Below are positions 29,309 through 37,330 of a stretch of DNA of 64,000 bases, piece by piece (the stretch's first letter is position 1; each line of letters starts with the position of its first letter). Position numbers and translations under genes: made by a program. The notes beneath the pieces are model-generated. The model was not told the origin of the DNA. It worked only from the letters and a program-made list of their open reading frames with translations, and did not search any database. Source of the stretch: an uncultured Sulfitobacter sp. (GTDB taxonomy: Bacteria > Pseudomonadota > Alphaproteobacteria > Rhodobacterales > Rhodobacteraceae); contig NZ_CANNBM010000001.1 in assembly GCF_947502895.1 (NCBI RefSeq), positions 124,001 to 188,000 on the forward strand. Reading direction: 5' to 3'.

Positions 29309-30052
29309 ATGAACGCACCCGCCCGTACGATCCTGCGCCTTGCAGGCAAAGATACACGCGATTTTTTGCAAGGCCTGATCACCAATGACATTTCGGGCGT
29401 CGACAGTGGTCTCGTCTATGCCGCAATCCTCACGCCACAAGGTAAATACATGGCGGATTTCTTTTTGTCAGCGAAGGACGATGCGGTGTTGCTGGACGCG
29501 GACACCGCACAGGCCGATATGCTGGTTCAACGCCTGTCCATGTACAAGCTGCGCGCTGACGTGACGATCAAAAAGACTGATTTGTACGTTCACCGCGGCA
29601 CTGGCGCGATACCCGAAGATGCTATGGCTGATCCGCGCCATGACGCGCTGGGTTGGCGGGCGTATCGTGAAACCCTGCAGACAGACGACAACACCGATTG
29701 GACAGCTCTGCATGTGACACACATGATCCCTTCCAGCGGGGTTGAGTTGACCCCTGACAGCTTTATTCTGGAAATGGGGTTTGAACGGCTCAACGGCGTC
29801 GATTTTCGCAAGGGCTGTTATGTTGGCCAAGAGGTCACCGCGCGCATGAAGCATAAAACCGAACTGCGCAAAGGTCTGGCCTTGGTTGCAGTTCAGGGCA
29901 GCGCACAAACTGGTGCAGCGATCCTGTCAGGAGAAAAGCCTGCAGGCACCCTGCTCAGCCGGTCGGGCGATCAGGCCTTGGCCTATCTGCGCTATGACCG
30001 CGCCACTGGCGAGATGACGGCACAGGACGCGACAGTCACCCGCCTTGCCTAA
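29309..30052 (+). CDS. ygfZ: YgfZ/GcvT-like folate-binding protein
   Basis: A 247-aa tetrahydrofolate-binding protein of the YgfZ (COG0354/IBA57) group, which supports assembly or repair of [4Fe-4S] clusters. The hallmark KGCYVGQEVTARMKHK (K-G-C-Y-x-G-Q-E) is present, with the functional Cys near residue 170. The N-terminal LRLAGKDTRDFLQGLITNDI is the GcvT-fold start. It is divergent from the glycosyltransferase and appears monocistronic. Confidence 0.9.
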   Translation: MNAPARTILRLAGKDTRDFLQGLITNDISGVDSGLVYAAILTPQGKYMADFFLSAKDDAVLLDADTAQADMLVQRLSMYKLRADVTIKKTDLYVHRGTGAIPEDAMADPRHDALGWRAYRETLQTDDNTDWTALHVTHMIPSSGVELTPDSFILEMGFERLNGVDFRKGCYVGQEVTARMKHKTELRKGLALVAVQGSAQTGAAILSGEKPAGTLLSRSGDQALAYLRYDRATGEMTAQDATVTRLA

Positions 30053-30084
30053 AGCTGTCAGTTGCACACGTTACGTGATGGACA

Positions 30085-30125
30085 AACAAAAAACGCGGCC
30101 TGAAGGGCCGCGCTCAGACTTTTAC
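30085..30125 (-). terminator. Bidirectional hairpin terminator (efp side strongest)
   Basis: A perfect 7-bp stem CGCGGCC / GGCCGCG (30094-30100, 30106-30112) with a 5-nt loop. On the minus strand it is followed by TTTTTTGTTTG, a good U-tract for efp. On the plus strand only CTCAGACTTTTA follows, giving a weaker end for ygfZ. Confidence 0.85.
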
Positions 30126-30140
30126 ATGTGGTCCTGATGC

Positions 30141-30704
30141 CTAGGCACGCTCAACATATTCAAATGTCTCTGTATTGACGATGATGTCTTCGTCCTGACC
30201 TACGAATGGCGGTACGCTGACCTTTACACCGTTGTCCAGAATGGCAGGCTTGAACGAATTCGCAGCTGTTTGGCCCTTCACCACTGGTTCTGTCTCGACG
30301 ACCTTGCAGGTGACCTTCTGGGGAAGTGCGGCGTTGATTGCCTCATCATCATAATACTCGACGACGATCATCATTCCGTCTTGCAAGAACGGGCGGCGAT
30401 CGCCCAACAGATCGGCAGCCAGTTGCACCTGATCGTAGGTATCGGTGTCCATCAGTACCAGCATCCCTGCATCTTCATACAAGAACTGCTGGTCCTTTTG
30501 CTCCAGACGCACACGCTCGACTTTATCCGCGCTGCGAAAACGCTCGTTCAATTTGGAACCGTTGCGCAGGTTCTTCATCTCGACTTGCGCAAATGCACCA
30601 CCTTTGCCCGGTTTTACATGATCGACCTTTACAGCCGCCCAAAGGCCGCCGTTGTGTTCAAGGACATTTCCAGGGCGAATCTCGTTTCCGTTGATTTTGG
30701 GCAT
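30141..30704 (-). CDS. efp: Translation elongation factor P
   Basis: A 187-aa EF-P that relieves ribosome stalling at polyproline. The KOW domain carries the modification loop VKPGKGGAF (Lys at about residue 33), followed by two OB domains ending in VNTETFEYVERA. The start at 30702-30704 (MPKINGNEIRPGN) is the family start; the frame extends a few codons upstream. The gene is divergent from the DUF6280-type gene. Confidence 0.96.
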   Translation of the reverse strand: MPKINGNEIRPGNVLEHNGGLWAAVKVDHVKPGKGGAFAQVEMKNLRNGSKLNERFRSADKVERVRLEQKDQQFLYEDAGMLVLMDTDTYDQVQLAADLLGDRRPFLQDGMMIVVEYYDDEAINAALPQKVTCKVVETEPVVKGQTAANSFKPAILDNGVKVSVPPFVGQDEDIIVNTETFEYVERA

Positions 30705-30923
30705 GTGGCAAAACTCTGGCAAAAGGTTGATGAAATCTTGTTAACGCCTATATCTTGCGTAGAAACCACGCGCAAGCAGCCGTGTTTAGTAGCGAGTGCA
30801 GCAAAAGCCATGCAAATTTGGCATAGCTGCCATGCGTAAACAGGGTATCCGAATCGCTCGAGATATGTCAGAAGAAGCGGACGCCGAAAATGACAAGAGC
30901 AAGAATAATGGAAGGACGACGAG

Positions 30924-31244
30924 TTGAAAGATTTCGTTGATGGCACGGCCTTTAATAACGAACAAGGTAACCGCGCCCGTAAACTGTTCGCAGCTGTAGT
31001 ACTGGCTGCACTCGATGATGCAATCGCAGATGACAAGAAATATGGCAATGGCCCAGAGCAGATCGCCCGTTGGGCGCGTTCGCGCGATGGCCGTGAAGTA
31101 CTCAGCTGTGCGGGCATTGACCCGAACGAGCGTGTTGTAACCGGTCTGATGGATTTCGTCGGCAAAGGTGTACGGACTTCCGTCGCCCTGTCACGCGAAG
31201 AGTCAGAGCGTCGCAATGCCGCCCAGCAGGCCGAAGCCGCTTAA
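30924..31244 (+). CDS. DUF6280-type conserved protein with TTG start
   Basis: A 106-aa protein (MKDFVDGTAFNNEQGNRARKLFAAVV, then YGNGPEQIARWARSRDGREVL). From memory it belongs to a family conserved in Rhodobacteraceae and annotated DUF6280; the function is unknown. The initiation codon is TTG at 30924, preceded by GGAAGGACGACGAG; an in-frame TAA at 30906 rules out a longer form. An 11-codon ORF starting ATG at 30908 overlaps the TTG in another frame. The C-terminus is rich in charged residues and Ala. A strong hairpin terminator follows. Confidence 0.75.
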   Translation: MKDFVDGTAFNNEQGNRARKLFAAVVLAALDDAIADDKKYGNGPEQIARWARSRDGREVLSCAGIDPNERVVTGLMDFVGKGVRTSVALSREESERRNAAQQAEAA

Positions 31245-31264
31245 CCGCACTTCTCCCTGTACTG

Positions 31265-31297
31265 AAAAAAGACGCAGCTTTCGGGCTGCGTTTTTTT
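31265..31297. terminator. Bidirectional rho-independent terminator
   Basis: A 7-bp stem ACGCAGC / GCTGCGT (31272-31278, 31285-31291) with a 6-nt loop is followed by seven T on the plus strand. A-tract 5' of the stem gives a U-tract on the minus strand. It separates the convergent DUF6280-type gene and the membrane protein gene, whose stop overlaps it. Confidence 0.9.
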
Positions 31298-31871
31298 ATT
31301 GGCTGAACACAAATATCCAGATCCACGTGATCCATAGCTCTGCCATCAATAAGATAGCGGCGGTGGTCGCGATCAGCAAACCGGGCCGCCAAAGCCACAA
31401 GCGCACCGCTGCCGCAGCCGACAGCGCCCCCTCAACAGGGCCAATCAAATGTGCGCCATGCCCACGGTCCCAATAGCTGTAAGGGCTTTCATATACCCAA
31501 TCACTTAACGGCCAGAAATGCGCGCGTCCGTCATCATGGTGCAACGGAAAGTCGAGACACAAATGAATGAGACCTGCGCCCGCAAATGCAACCACAAGCG
31601 GCATCTGCCGCCAAAGTGCAAAGGCCAGCATCGCCCCCCACAGCAAAAACGAGTTATCGACCGCAAAAACGGTTTGCCAGCTATCGGAAAAATATAACTC
31701 GTCGAAGACTACGCGCGGCGATATCCCCAGCAGATAAAGCGACCCGCCCGCCAAAAGATAAAGGGATAAGTCAGGGGCCAATGCGCCCGCCATCGCGGCC
31801 CAGATGACTGCGCGATTACCCTTTTTGCCCATCACGGCTGCACCAATCAGTAAATGTGCCGGTGTGTTCAT
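31296..31871 (-). CDS. Integral membrane protein, YdjM/DUF457-like
   Basis: A 191-aa membrane protein starting MNTPAHLLIGAAVMG, the N-terminus of the YdjM/DUF457 'metal-dependent hydrolase' membrane family, with about five hydrophobic segments. Candidate polar metal-binding residues are H6, Asp in GALAPDLSLYL and the cluster HLCLDFPLHHDDGRAHF. It is divergent from cobQ with 77 bp in between. Homologues beside cobQ are sometimes labelled cobalamin-related, but nothing in the sequence shows this. Confidence 0.65.
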   Translation of the reverse strand: MNTPAHLLIGAAVMGKKGNRAVIWAAMAGALAPDLSLYLLAGGSLYLLGISPRVVFDELYFSDSWQTVFAVDNSFLLWGAMLAFALWRQMPLVVAFAGAGLIHLCLDFPLHHDDGRAHFWPLSDWVYESPYSYWDRGHGAHLIGPVEGALSAAAAVRLWLWRPGLLIATTAAILLMAELWITWIWIFVFSQ

Positions 31872-31948
31872 CTATTCCACTTTTCCTTGAGGGCATTTTA
31901 CGCGCATTATCCGCCTTCGGATGTTCACTCTCTCGGCAAGGACACGCA

Positions 31949-33409
31949 ATGGCAAAAGCCATCATGATACAAGGTACGGGCAGCAATGTTGGAAAATCCA
32001 TGGTTGTGGCAGGGCTGCTGCGCGCGTTGCGCATTCGCGGGCTAGAGGTCCGGCCATTCAAGCCGCAAAACATGTCCAACAACGCCGCAGTAACCGCAGA
32101 TGGCGGCGAAATCGGGCGCGCGCAGGCGTTGCAGGCGCGTGCATGTGGTGTGGACCCTCACACCGATATGAACCCGGTGTTGCTCAAACCGCAAACTGCG
32201 ACAGGTGCGCAGGTGGTTGTGCAAGGCAAGGTCGTGGGCAATCAGGAAGCACGTGCCTTTGGCAGTAAAAAAACCACGCTTATGCCTGCTGTGCTAGAAA
32301 GCTTTTCGCGCCTTGCCAGCCAGTGTGACATGATCGTGGTTGAGGGTGCAGGATCCCCCGCCGAGACGAACCTGCGCGCAGGGGATATTGCCAATATGGG
32401 GTTTGCGCGGGCGGCGCATGTGCCTGTGATCCTGATGGGCGATATTGATCGTGGCGGCGTAATTGCGCAAATCGTTGGCACTGACGCGGTGCTGGATGCC
32501 GATGATCGGGCTATGGTCAAAGGCTTTTGCGTAAACAAGTTTCGCGGCGATCGCAGCCTGTTTGACGAAGGTCGGGATGATATTGTTCGACGTACGGGCT
32601 GGCCCTCGCTGGGGGTGTTACCATGGTTCGATCAGGCCAGCCGCCTGCCCGCCGAAGATGTGATGGACCTGCCAGCGCGCGCACGCTCGGGCGGCGCAGG
32701 GTTGGTGATATCGGTGCCACAATTGCCGCGCATCTCGAATTTTGACGACCTGGACCCGCTGATCGCCGAACCTAATGTAGATTTACGGATGATCACGCGC
32801 GGAACCCCTATCCCTGCCGATTCCGACCTTGTTCTGCTGGTCGGAAGCAAATCCACTATCGCGGATCTGGCTGCTTTGCGTAGCGAAGGGTGGGACATCG
32901 ACATCGCTGCGCATGTGCGGCGCGGAGGGCACCTTGCAGGGCTCTGCGGCGGGTATCAGATGTTGGGCCAAACCATCAGCGATCCCTTAGGCGTCGAGGG
33001 AGAAGCAAGCACCGTTGCAGGCCTCGGTCATCTGGCGGTGGATACGGTGCTTGAACCAATCAAGCATCTTGCCCAACGCAGCGGCACCCATCTGGAAAGT
33101 GGTACAGATATAAACGGATACGAGATTCATATAGGCTCAACGGTAGGTGCAGACTGCACACGCCCTGTCTTGCAGCTGGAAGGGACAGATGAAGGTGCAA
33201 CCGCTGCGAACAGGCGCGTTTGGGGCTGTTATCTGCACGGGCTTTTTGCCTCGGACAATTTCCGCGCCGCCTATCTTGCATCGCTTGGGGCAACCTCAAC
33301 GATTGCTTATGATGACGGCGTGGAAGAAACACTCGACGCTTTGGCCGCGCATATGGAGCGTTATTTTGACATTGATGCGCTGATCGAACTGGCAGGTCAG
33401 ACGGCCTGA
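31949..33409 (+). CDS. cobQ: Cobyric acid synthase
   Basis: A 486-aa glutamine-dependent amidotransferase that amidates four carboxylates of adenosylcobyrinic acid diamide in B12 synthesis. The N-terminal P-loop is GTGSNVGKS; the dethiobiotin-synthetase-like domain follows (VRPFKPQNMSNNAAVT, VEGAGSPAETNLR). The C-terminal class I glutaminase has the nucleophile in GLCGGYQMLG and a His in CYLHGLFASDNFR. I use the ATG at 31949 (MAKAIMIQGTGSN), with AAGGA upstream. No cobalamin riboswitch was recognised in the short upstream region. Confidence 0.94.
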   Translation: MAKAIMIQGTGSNVGKSMVVAGLLRALRIRGLEVRPFKPQNMSNNAAVTADGGEIGRAQALQARACGVDPHTDMNPVLLKPQTATGAQVVVQGKVVGNQEARAFGSKKTTLMPAVLESFSRLASQCDMIVVEGAGSPAETNLRAGDIANMGFARAAHVPVILMGDIDRGGVIAQIVGTDAVLDADDRAMVKGFCVNKFRGDRSLFDEGRDDIVRRTGWPSLGVLPWFDQASRLPAEDVMDLPARARSGGAGLVISVPQLPRISNFDDLDPLIAEPNVDLRMITRGTPIPADSDLVLLVGSKSTIADLAALRSEGWDIDIAAHVRRGGHLAGLCGGYQMLGQTISDPLGVEGEASTVAGLGHLAVDTVLEPIKHLAQRSGTHLESGTDINGYEIHIGSTVGADCTRPVLQLEGTDEGATAANRRVWGCYLHGLFASDNFRAAYLASLGATSTIAYDDGVEETLDALAAHMERYFDIDALIELAGQTA

Positions 33410-33410
33410 G

Positions 33411-34673
33411 TTACTCCATTTCCTGCGCTGTCAGTGCACGGTGAATTTCACGGCGGACCAGTTTCCGCACATTGCGGGTGATCCGCTCTCCCAGTGCACC
33501 TTGCAATTCGGCGCGCACAATTTCGCTCACCAGATCGCGCAGGGTTTCTTCGTCCATCAGCTGATCGTCTGAACTGCCCGTAGGGGCCGCAGCAGCAGTG
33601 ACCGTCTCGGCCGCATCAGGGGTTACATCCACCTGCTCCGGCGTTTCATTGTGCAGTGGCGCACCAGTGCCGTCTAGCGGAACATCATCTTCCCATGCCA
33701 TTGCAGGTGCCACGGATGCGGCGAGTGTCTCAATCTCGTCCCCGTCAGGTTCCCAATCATTCGCGATCTCGCCAACCGCAGCTTCAAGTGCAGCCAGTTT
33801 TGCCGTCAGCGGAATGGTCGAAGACTGCGCAGCAGGCTCTGACTCGCCCTGCCCGTCTGCCTCAAAAAAGAACTCTTCAGGCGTGCTGTCATCGGCATCC
33901 AGACCTGACGTATCATCATATTGAACACTGGTATCGTCGGCTTCGTCCTCGTGCATCTCATCAGCGACAGGCTCAATCTGCGCGGGAGTATCGTCCTCGA
34001 TATCCCAATCAGCAGCTTCGACAGGCGCATCATCCTCTTCGGCATCCTCTACTAGCATGTCGGCGTGTGGCGCGTCTTCTACGTCCCAATACGTTTCATC
34101 ACCATAGTCGCCGTCTTCCAGCGTATCATCATCGGACATGAAGGCAGCAGCCTGTGCATGATCTTCATGCGTCTGGTCTTCGTGCGTCTGGTCTTCATGC
34201 GCGCCCTCGGACGGCTGAGAATCTGCGTAGTCCTGCGGCCCATCGAAATGGTCGTTAAATTCTTCTGTGTGCTGCGCTTCGTCTTTCAGTGCGCTCTGCA
34301 CCAAAGCATCCAATGTGTTAGTTTCCTCCACCTCATCGGCGTTGGACGGGAATAGAACCATCGGGCCATCATCATCCAGCGCGTCATCTGCATCGTCTTC
34401 GTCCGAAGCGACCCAAGTTTCCCGTGCGACCGACCCAAGATCAAGCGGCTGCGTATCTTCTTCAGGCAGCGGCGCATCGTCTGCCACACGCAATGCAGGG
34501 GTCAGCACCAAACGGTCTGCGGCAACATCATTTTGCACAGGATCAGGCGTAGCAGCCACCTGCTCTGGCTTTGGGTTGCGTAAGCCGGCCAGCGGACGCT
34601 TGTCTTCTGATACCAGACGGCGGATCGAAGACAGCACGTCTTCAACCTCTTCATTCGTGACAGCTTTCGACAT
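33411..34673 (-). CDS. PopZ-like polar organising protein (DUF2497 type)
   Basis: A 420-aa protein with three parts. Residues 1-26 (TNEEVEDVLSSIRRLVSED) match the N-terminal helix of DUF2497/PopZ, which binds partners. Residues about 40-360 are a very acidic, low-complexity Asp/Glu/Pro/Ala linker. Residues 365-420 (MDEETLRDLVSEIVRAELQ ... RKLVRREIHRALTAQ) resemble the C-terminal oligomerisation helices. In Caulobacter, PopZ forms a polar condensate that anchors the chromosome and signalling proteins. The neighbours tolC and pcm match my recollection of the alphaproteobacterial popZ locus. The linker holds a short tandem repeat. Similarity is modest, so the function is inferred. Confidence 0.65.
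   Translation of the reverse strand: MSKAVTNEEVEDVLSSIRRLVSEDKRPLAGLRNPKPEQVAATPDPVQNDVAADRLVLTPALRVADDAPLPEEDTQPLDLGSVARETWVASDEDDADDALDDDGPMVLFPSNADEVEETNTLDALVQSALKDEAQHTEEFNDHFDGPQDYADSQPSEGAHEDQTHEDQTHEDHAQAAAFMSDDDTLEDGDYGDETYWDVEDAPHADMLVEDAEEDDAPVEAADWDIEDDTPAQIEPVADEMHEDEADDTSVQYDDTSGLDADDSTPEEFFFEADGQGESEPAAQSSTIPLTAKLAALEAAVGEIANDWEPDGDEIETLAASVAPAMAWEDDVPLDGTGAPLHNETPEQVDVTPDAAETVTAAAAPTGSSDDQLMDEETLRDLVSEIVRAELQGALGERITRNVRKLVRREIHRALTAQEME
34160..34207 (-). repeat. 15-bp coding tandem repeat in PopZ-like linker
   Basis: Three near-identical 15-bp units encode HEDQT-HEDQT-HEDHA in the acidic linker. They differ by single substitutions and point to slippage-driven length change of the disordered region. 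Confidence 0.75.
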
Positions 34674-34796
34674 TGTTCACCACTCTCTACTCAGTCGCCA
34701 AGATAACCCGTAGATGGGATTCTCACAATGGGGCGAAAATCGTTAAAAATTATAAAATTAGCCTGTTGCCTTAACGCAGGCGTACGGTCAGTACCA

Positions 34797-34826
34797 GCAA
34801 AACGGGCCGCCCAAGAGGACGGCCCG
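34797..34826 (-). terminator. Terminator after tolC
   Basis: A perfect 7-bp stem CGGGCCG / CGGCCCG (34803-34809, 34820-34826) with a 10-nt loop, followed on the minus strand by TTTTGCTGG. It lies 26 bp past the tolC stop. Confidence 0.75.
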
Positions 34827-34851
34827 CTGACTATTTGCTAAGTCTAGACAC

Positions 34852-36291
34852 CTAGTTTTTCTGCAAGCGCTTCAAAACCCGGTCTAGTTGTGCGCCTTGC
34901 TCGGACTGCTTTGTCGGGCTGTCTTTTACCAGATTGTAATACTCGGTCACGTCATATTGCTGCACCGGCAAGCGCAGATCGCGCGCTGTGAGCTGCCCTT
35001 GAGTCGACAGGACGAGATAGGTCGCGACATAGACCTGTGACTGCGCAGAAATGCGCGCGGCTTCGGCATCCAGAAGCGCCTGTTCCGCATCCAGCACGTC
35101 CAGTGTGGTCCGTGCGCCCAATGTTGCTTCCTCACGCACACCGCGGAACGCGATGCGCGCCGCTCTGATCTGGCGCTCTGACGCTTCCAACGAAGCACGG
35201 GCAGAACTTAGCTGTGCATAGGCGATGCCGACATTCTGCTGCACATTGTGGCGAACAACATGCAAATTTCCGCGCTGTGCATCACGCTGCGCCTGCGCAC
35301 GACGCACCGCAGCTGATCGGGCACCGCCTGCATAGATCGTCCCACCAGCATTCAGGCCGATGGATGCACCTGTGCTGAAATTACTGCTATCAAGGTTCTT
35401 GCTGAGCGACAGTGTGCCTTGCGCAGAGACCGTGGGACGTTTTTGCGCCTCAGCCCGTTTGATAGCCAACTCTGCTGCCGTTACCTGATGCTGGACACCG
35501 CGCAAATCGGGGTGCGTACGAACAGCCAGCGCTTTGGCAGCATCGACACTCTTGCTCAACTTGGGCAAGCGCGGTGGCGGGGCCAACCGACCTGGTTTGC
35601 GTCCGATCACGTTGCGATATTCCTCTATCGCAATGGCAAGGTTACCCTGTGCCGAAGCCAGACCGCTGCGGGCTTGCGCCAATTGTGCCTCGGCCAATGC
35701 GACGTCGGTACGCGTAACTTCACCTACTTCGAAACGGTTCCGCGCAGCACGCAATTCTTGCGTCAAAACGCGCAAGTTGTTCTGACGGAGGGCCACAAAT
35801 TCGTTAGATTCGATTACACCCATGTAGGCCTGAACCGCGCGCTGGAGAACTTGTTGCTCGATACTAATAAGGGCCTGACGCGTCGCCAATACAGTTTCCT
35901 TGGCCACATCAATGCCCAGCGCAGTAGCGCCAAAATCATAAAGCAAAAGATCGGCAATCAAAGACCCGTTGGCAACGAGACTGTCAGCATCTTGGGCCCC
36001 TACCAAGAGGGAGGTCTGCGCCCGACCAAAGCGTTGCGTAAGGCTAGCCGTCCAGCGCAGGACGGGTTTAAGGGCAGCACCCGCGGCGGCAACATCTTCG
36101 TCAGCAGCCCGCAGCAATGCACGGTTCTGCTCCAGCAGGCCAGAATGATTGTAGGCACTTACCAAAGCATCTGCGAATGTATCCGCCCGCGCCACTGGCG
36201 CGCTCACCCCTGTGACCACAGCAGCAACCAGCCCGAAAACGCCCATACGCAATGCGCCGACGCCTGCTCGCTTCACATCCAAAATTGCCAT
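34852..36291 (-). CDS. tolC: TolC-family outer-membrane efflux protein
   Basis: A 479-aa outer-membrane channel for tripartite efflux or type I secretion. An N-terminal signal peptide (hydrophobic core GVFGLVAAVVTGVSA, likely cut after ARA) precedes two internally similar OEP repeats (about 40-240 and 250-450) of long coiled-coil helices, e.g. TRTDVALAEAQLAQARSGLASAQGNL and TLDVLDAEQALLDAEAARI. Start at 36289-36291 is preceded by GGGGG; an ATG at 36246 would shorten the n-region of the signal. It lies 82 bp downstream of pcm and could serve secretion of RTX proteins such as that at 848-2563, though no partner exporter is adjacent. Confidence 0.92.
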   Translation of the reverse strand: MAILDVKRAGVGALRMGVFGLVAAVVTGVSAPVARADTFADALVSAYNHSGLLEQNRALLRAADEDVAAAGAALKPVLRWTASLTQRFGRAQTSLLVGAQDADSLVANGSLIADLLLYDFGATALGIDVAKETVLATRQALISIEQQVLQRAVQAYMGVIESNEFVALRQNNLRVLTQELRAARNRFEVGEVTRTDVALAEAQLAQARSGLASAQGNLAIAIEEYRNVIGRKPGRLAPPPRLPKLSKSVDAAKALAVRTHPDLRGVQHQVTAAELAIKRAEAQKRPTVSAQGTLSLSKNLDSSNFSTGASIGLNAGGTIYAGGARSAAVRRAQAQRDAQRGNLHVVRHNVQQNVGIAYAQLSSARASLEASERQIRAARIAFRGVREEATLGARTTLDVLDAEQALLDAEAARISAQSQVYVATYLVLSTQGQLTARDLRLPVQQYDVTEYYNLVKDSPTKQSEQGAQLDRVLKRLQKN

Positions 36292-36374
36292 TCATCAGCC
36301 CCCAAAACTATGCACCGGCCAAGATAGACCTTTTGTGTGCCATCAAAGTATGGCGCGCAGCACGCCACCCTTCG

Positions 36375-37028
36375 TCAAAACGTAAACGTCATTTCCCGCT
36401 CAAATCCCGGCAAAACGGGTGCAGTGGCATTAAACGCCAAGCGCCAGCTGATCTGCCCTGCCCGTTTGTGGCCCAACCGAACCTCGCCCAGCACACCGTC
36501 CATGAAAAGCGCGACGATGCGACCGTCCTCTTTGAGCTGGTCTGTCAAGCTGGCGGGAATATGCGTCACGCCGCCCTGCACTACGATAACGTCATACGGA
36601 CCATGTTGCGCCGCACCGGCCACAAGCTCGCCATGGTGTACGACCGCATTATCCGCATTCGCCGTCATCAGCGCCTCTTGCGCCTCTCGGGCCATGTCTT
36701 CGTCCTGCTCAACTGCGACAACCGCTTGCGCCATGCGCGCAATAACCGCCGTTGAGTAGCCCAGCCCACAGCCAACATCCAGAACCAGCTCATCACCGTC
36801 GATGGCAAGCGCATCCAACATCTTGGCCAATGTGCGCGGTTCTAGCAGAACGCGCCCCTGTCCAAGATCGAGGTTCTCGCCCACATAGGCTGCCTCACGC
36901 TGGGCGGTCGGAACAAAGTCCTCGCGTGCGACACTCAGCATCGCATCAATAATGGGAAATTTGGTAACATCTGACGGGCGCACCTGCGTGTCGACCATCA
37001 TCGTGCGGCGCTGGGAAAAATCGGTCAT
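36375..37028 (-). CDS. pcm: Protein-L-isoaspartate O-methyltransferase-like protein
   Basis: A 217-aa SAM-dependent methyltransferase of the PIMT group. It starts MTDFSQRRTMMVDTQVRPSDV; the SAM-binding motif I is VLDVGCGLGYSTAVIARM and the catalytic-region equivalent is LLEPRTLAKMLDAL. Alphaproteobacterial members before tolC often lack parts of the canonical PIMT active site (here the usual TIS-QP is not obvious), so repair activity is uncertain. ATG at 37026-37028. It is probably co-transcribed with tolC. Confidence 0.85.
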   Translation of the reverse strand: MTDFSQRRTMMVDTQVRPSDVTKFPIIDAMLSVAREDFVPTAQREAAYVGENLDLGQGRVLLEPRTLAKMLDALAIDGDELVLDVGCGLGYSTAVIARMAQAVVAVEQDEDMAREAQEALMTANADNAVVHHGELVAGAAQHGPYDVIVVQGGVTHIPASLTDQLKEDGRIVALFMDGVLGEVRLGHKRAGQISWRLAFNATAPVLPGFEREMTFTF

Positions 37029-37195
37029 GGGGAAAGCTCGTCTATACAGAATCCTGATCTGCCCCAATGTGCCACAACCAGCACCCAGCAGCAACGCCGC
37101 ATCCCTCGCTTTGCAGCAAACCGCAATCGCACAGCAAAGCAGCCCATCTTGCCCCTTGCGGCCCTCACAGACCTGGTTTAAAGCGGGGCACCGTT

Positions 37196-37269
37196 GGCGA
37201 GTTGGCGGAGTGGTTACGCAGCGGATTGCAAATCCGTGTACAGGAGTTCGATTCTCCTACTCGCCTCCA
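37196..37269 (+). tRNA. tRNA-Cys (GCA), CCA encoded
   Basis: A 74-nt cloverleaf with acceptor stem GGCGAGT / ACTCGCC, discriminator T and an encoded CCA. The anticodon arm GGATTGCAAATCC puts GCA in the loop, and the T arm is AGGAGTTCGATTCTCCT. The 3' half from the anticodon loop onward is duplicated exactly at 42338-42385, so this is the integration site of the neighbouring element. The tRNA stays intact after insertion. Confidence 0.97.
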
Positions 37270-37273
37270 CTTA
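37226..37273 (+). repeat. attL: 48-bp core repeat in tRNA-Cys
   Basis: A 48-bp segment from the tRNA-Cys anticodon loop to 4 bp past the CCA is identical to 42338-42385. With the integrase immediately beyond, this is the tRNA-proximal attachment site. The identity begins at the anticodon loop, the usual crossover point for tyrosine recombinases using tRNA genes. Confidence 0.95.
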
Positions 37274-37330
37274 CTTTCAATGACTTAGGAGATACCTCCA
37301 AGTCGGGTTTAGTAAAGTCTAAACATTCGT

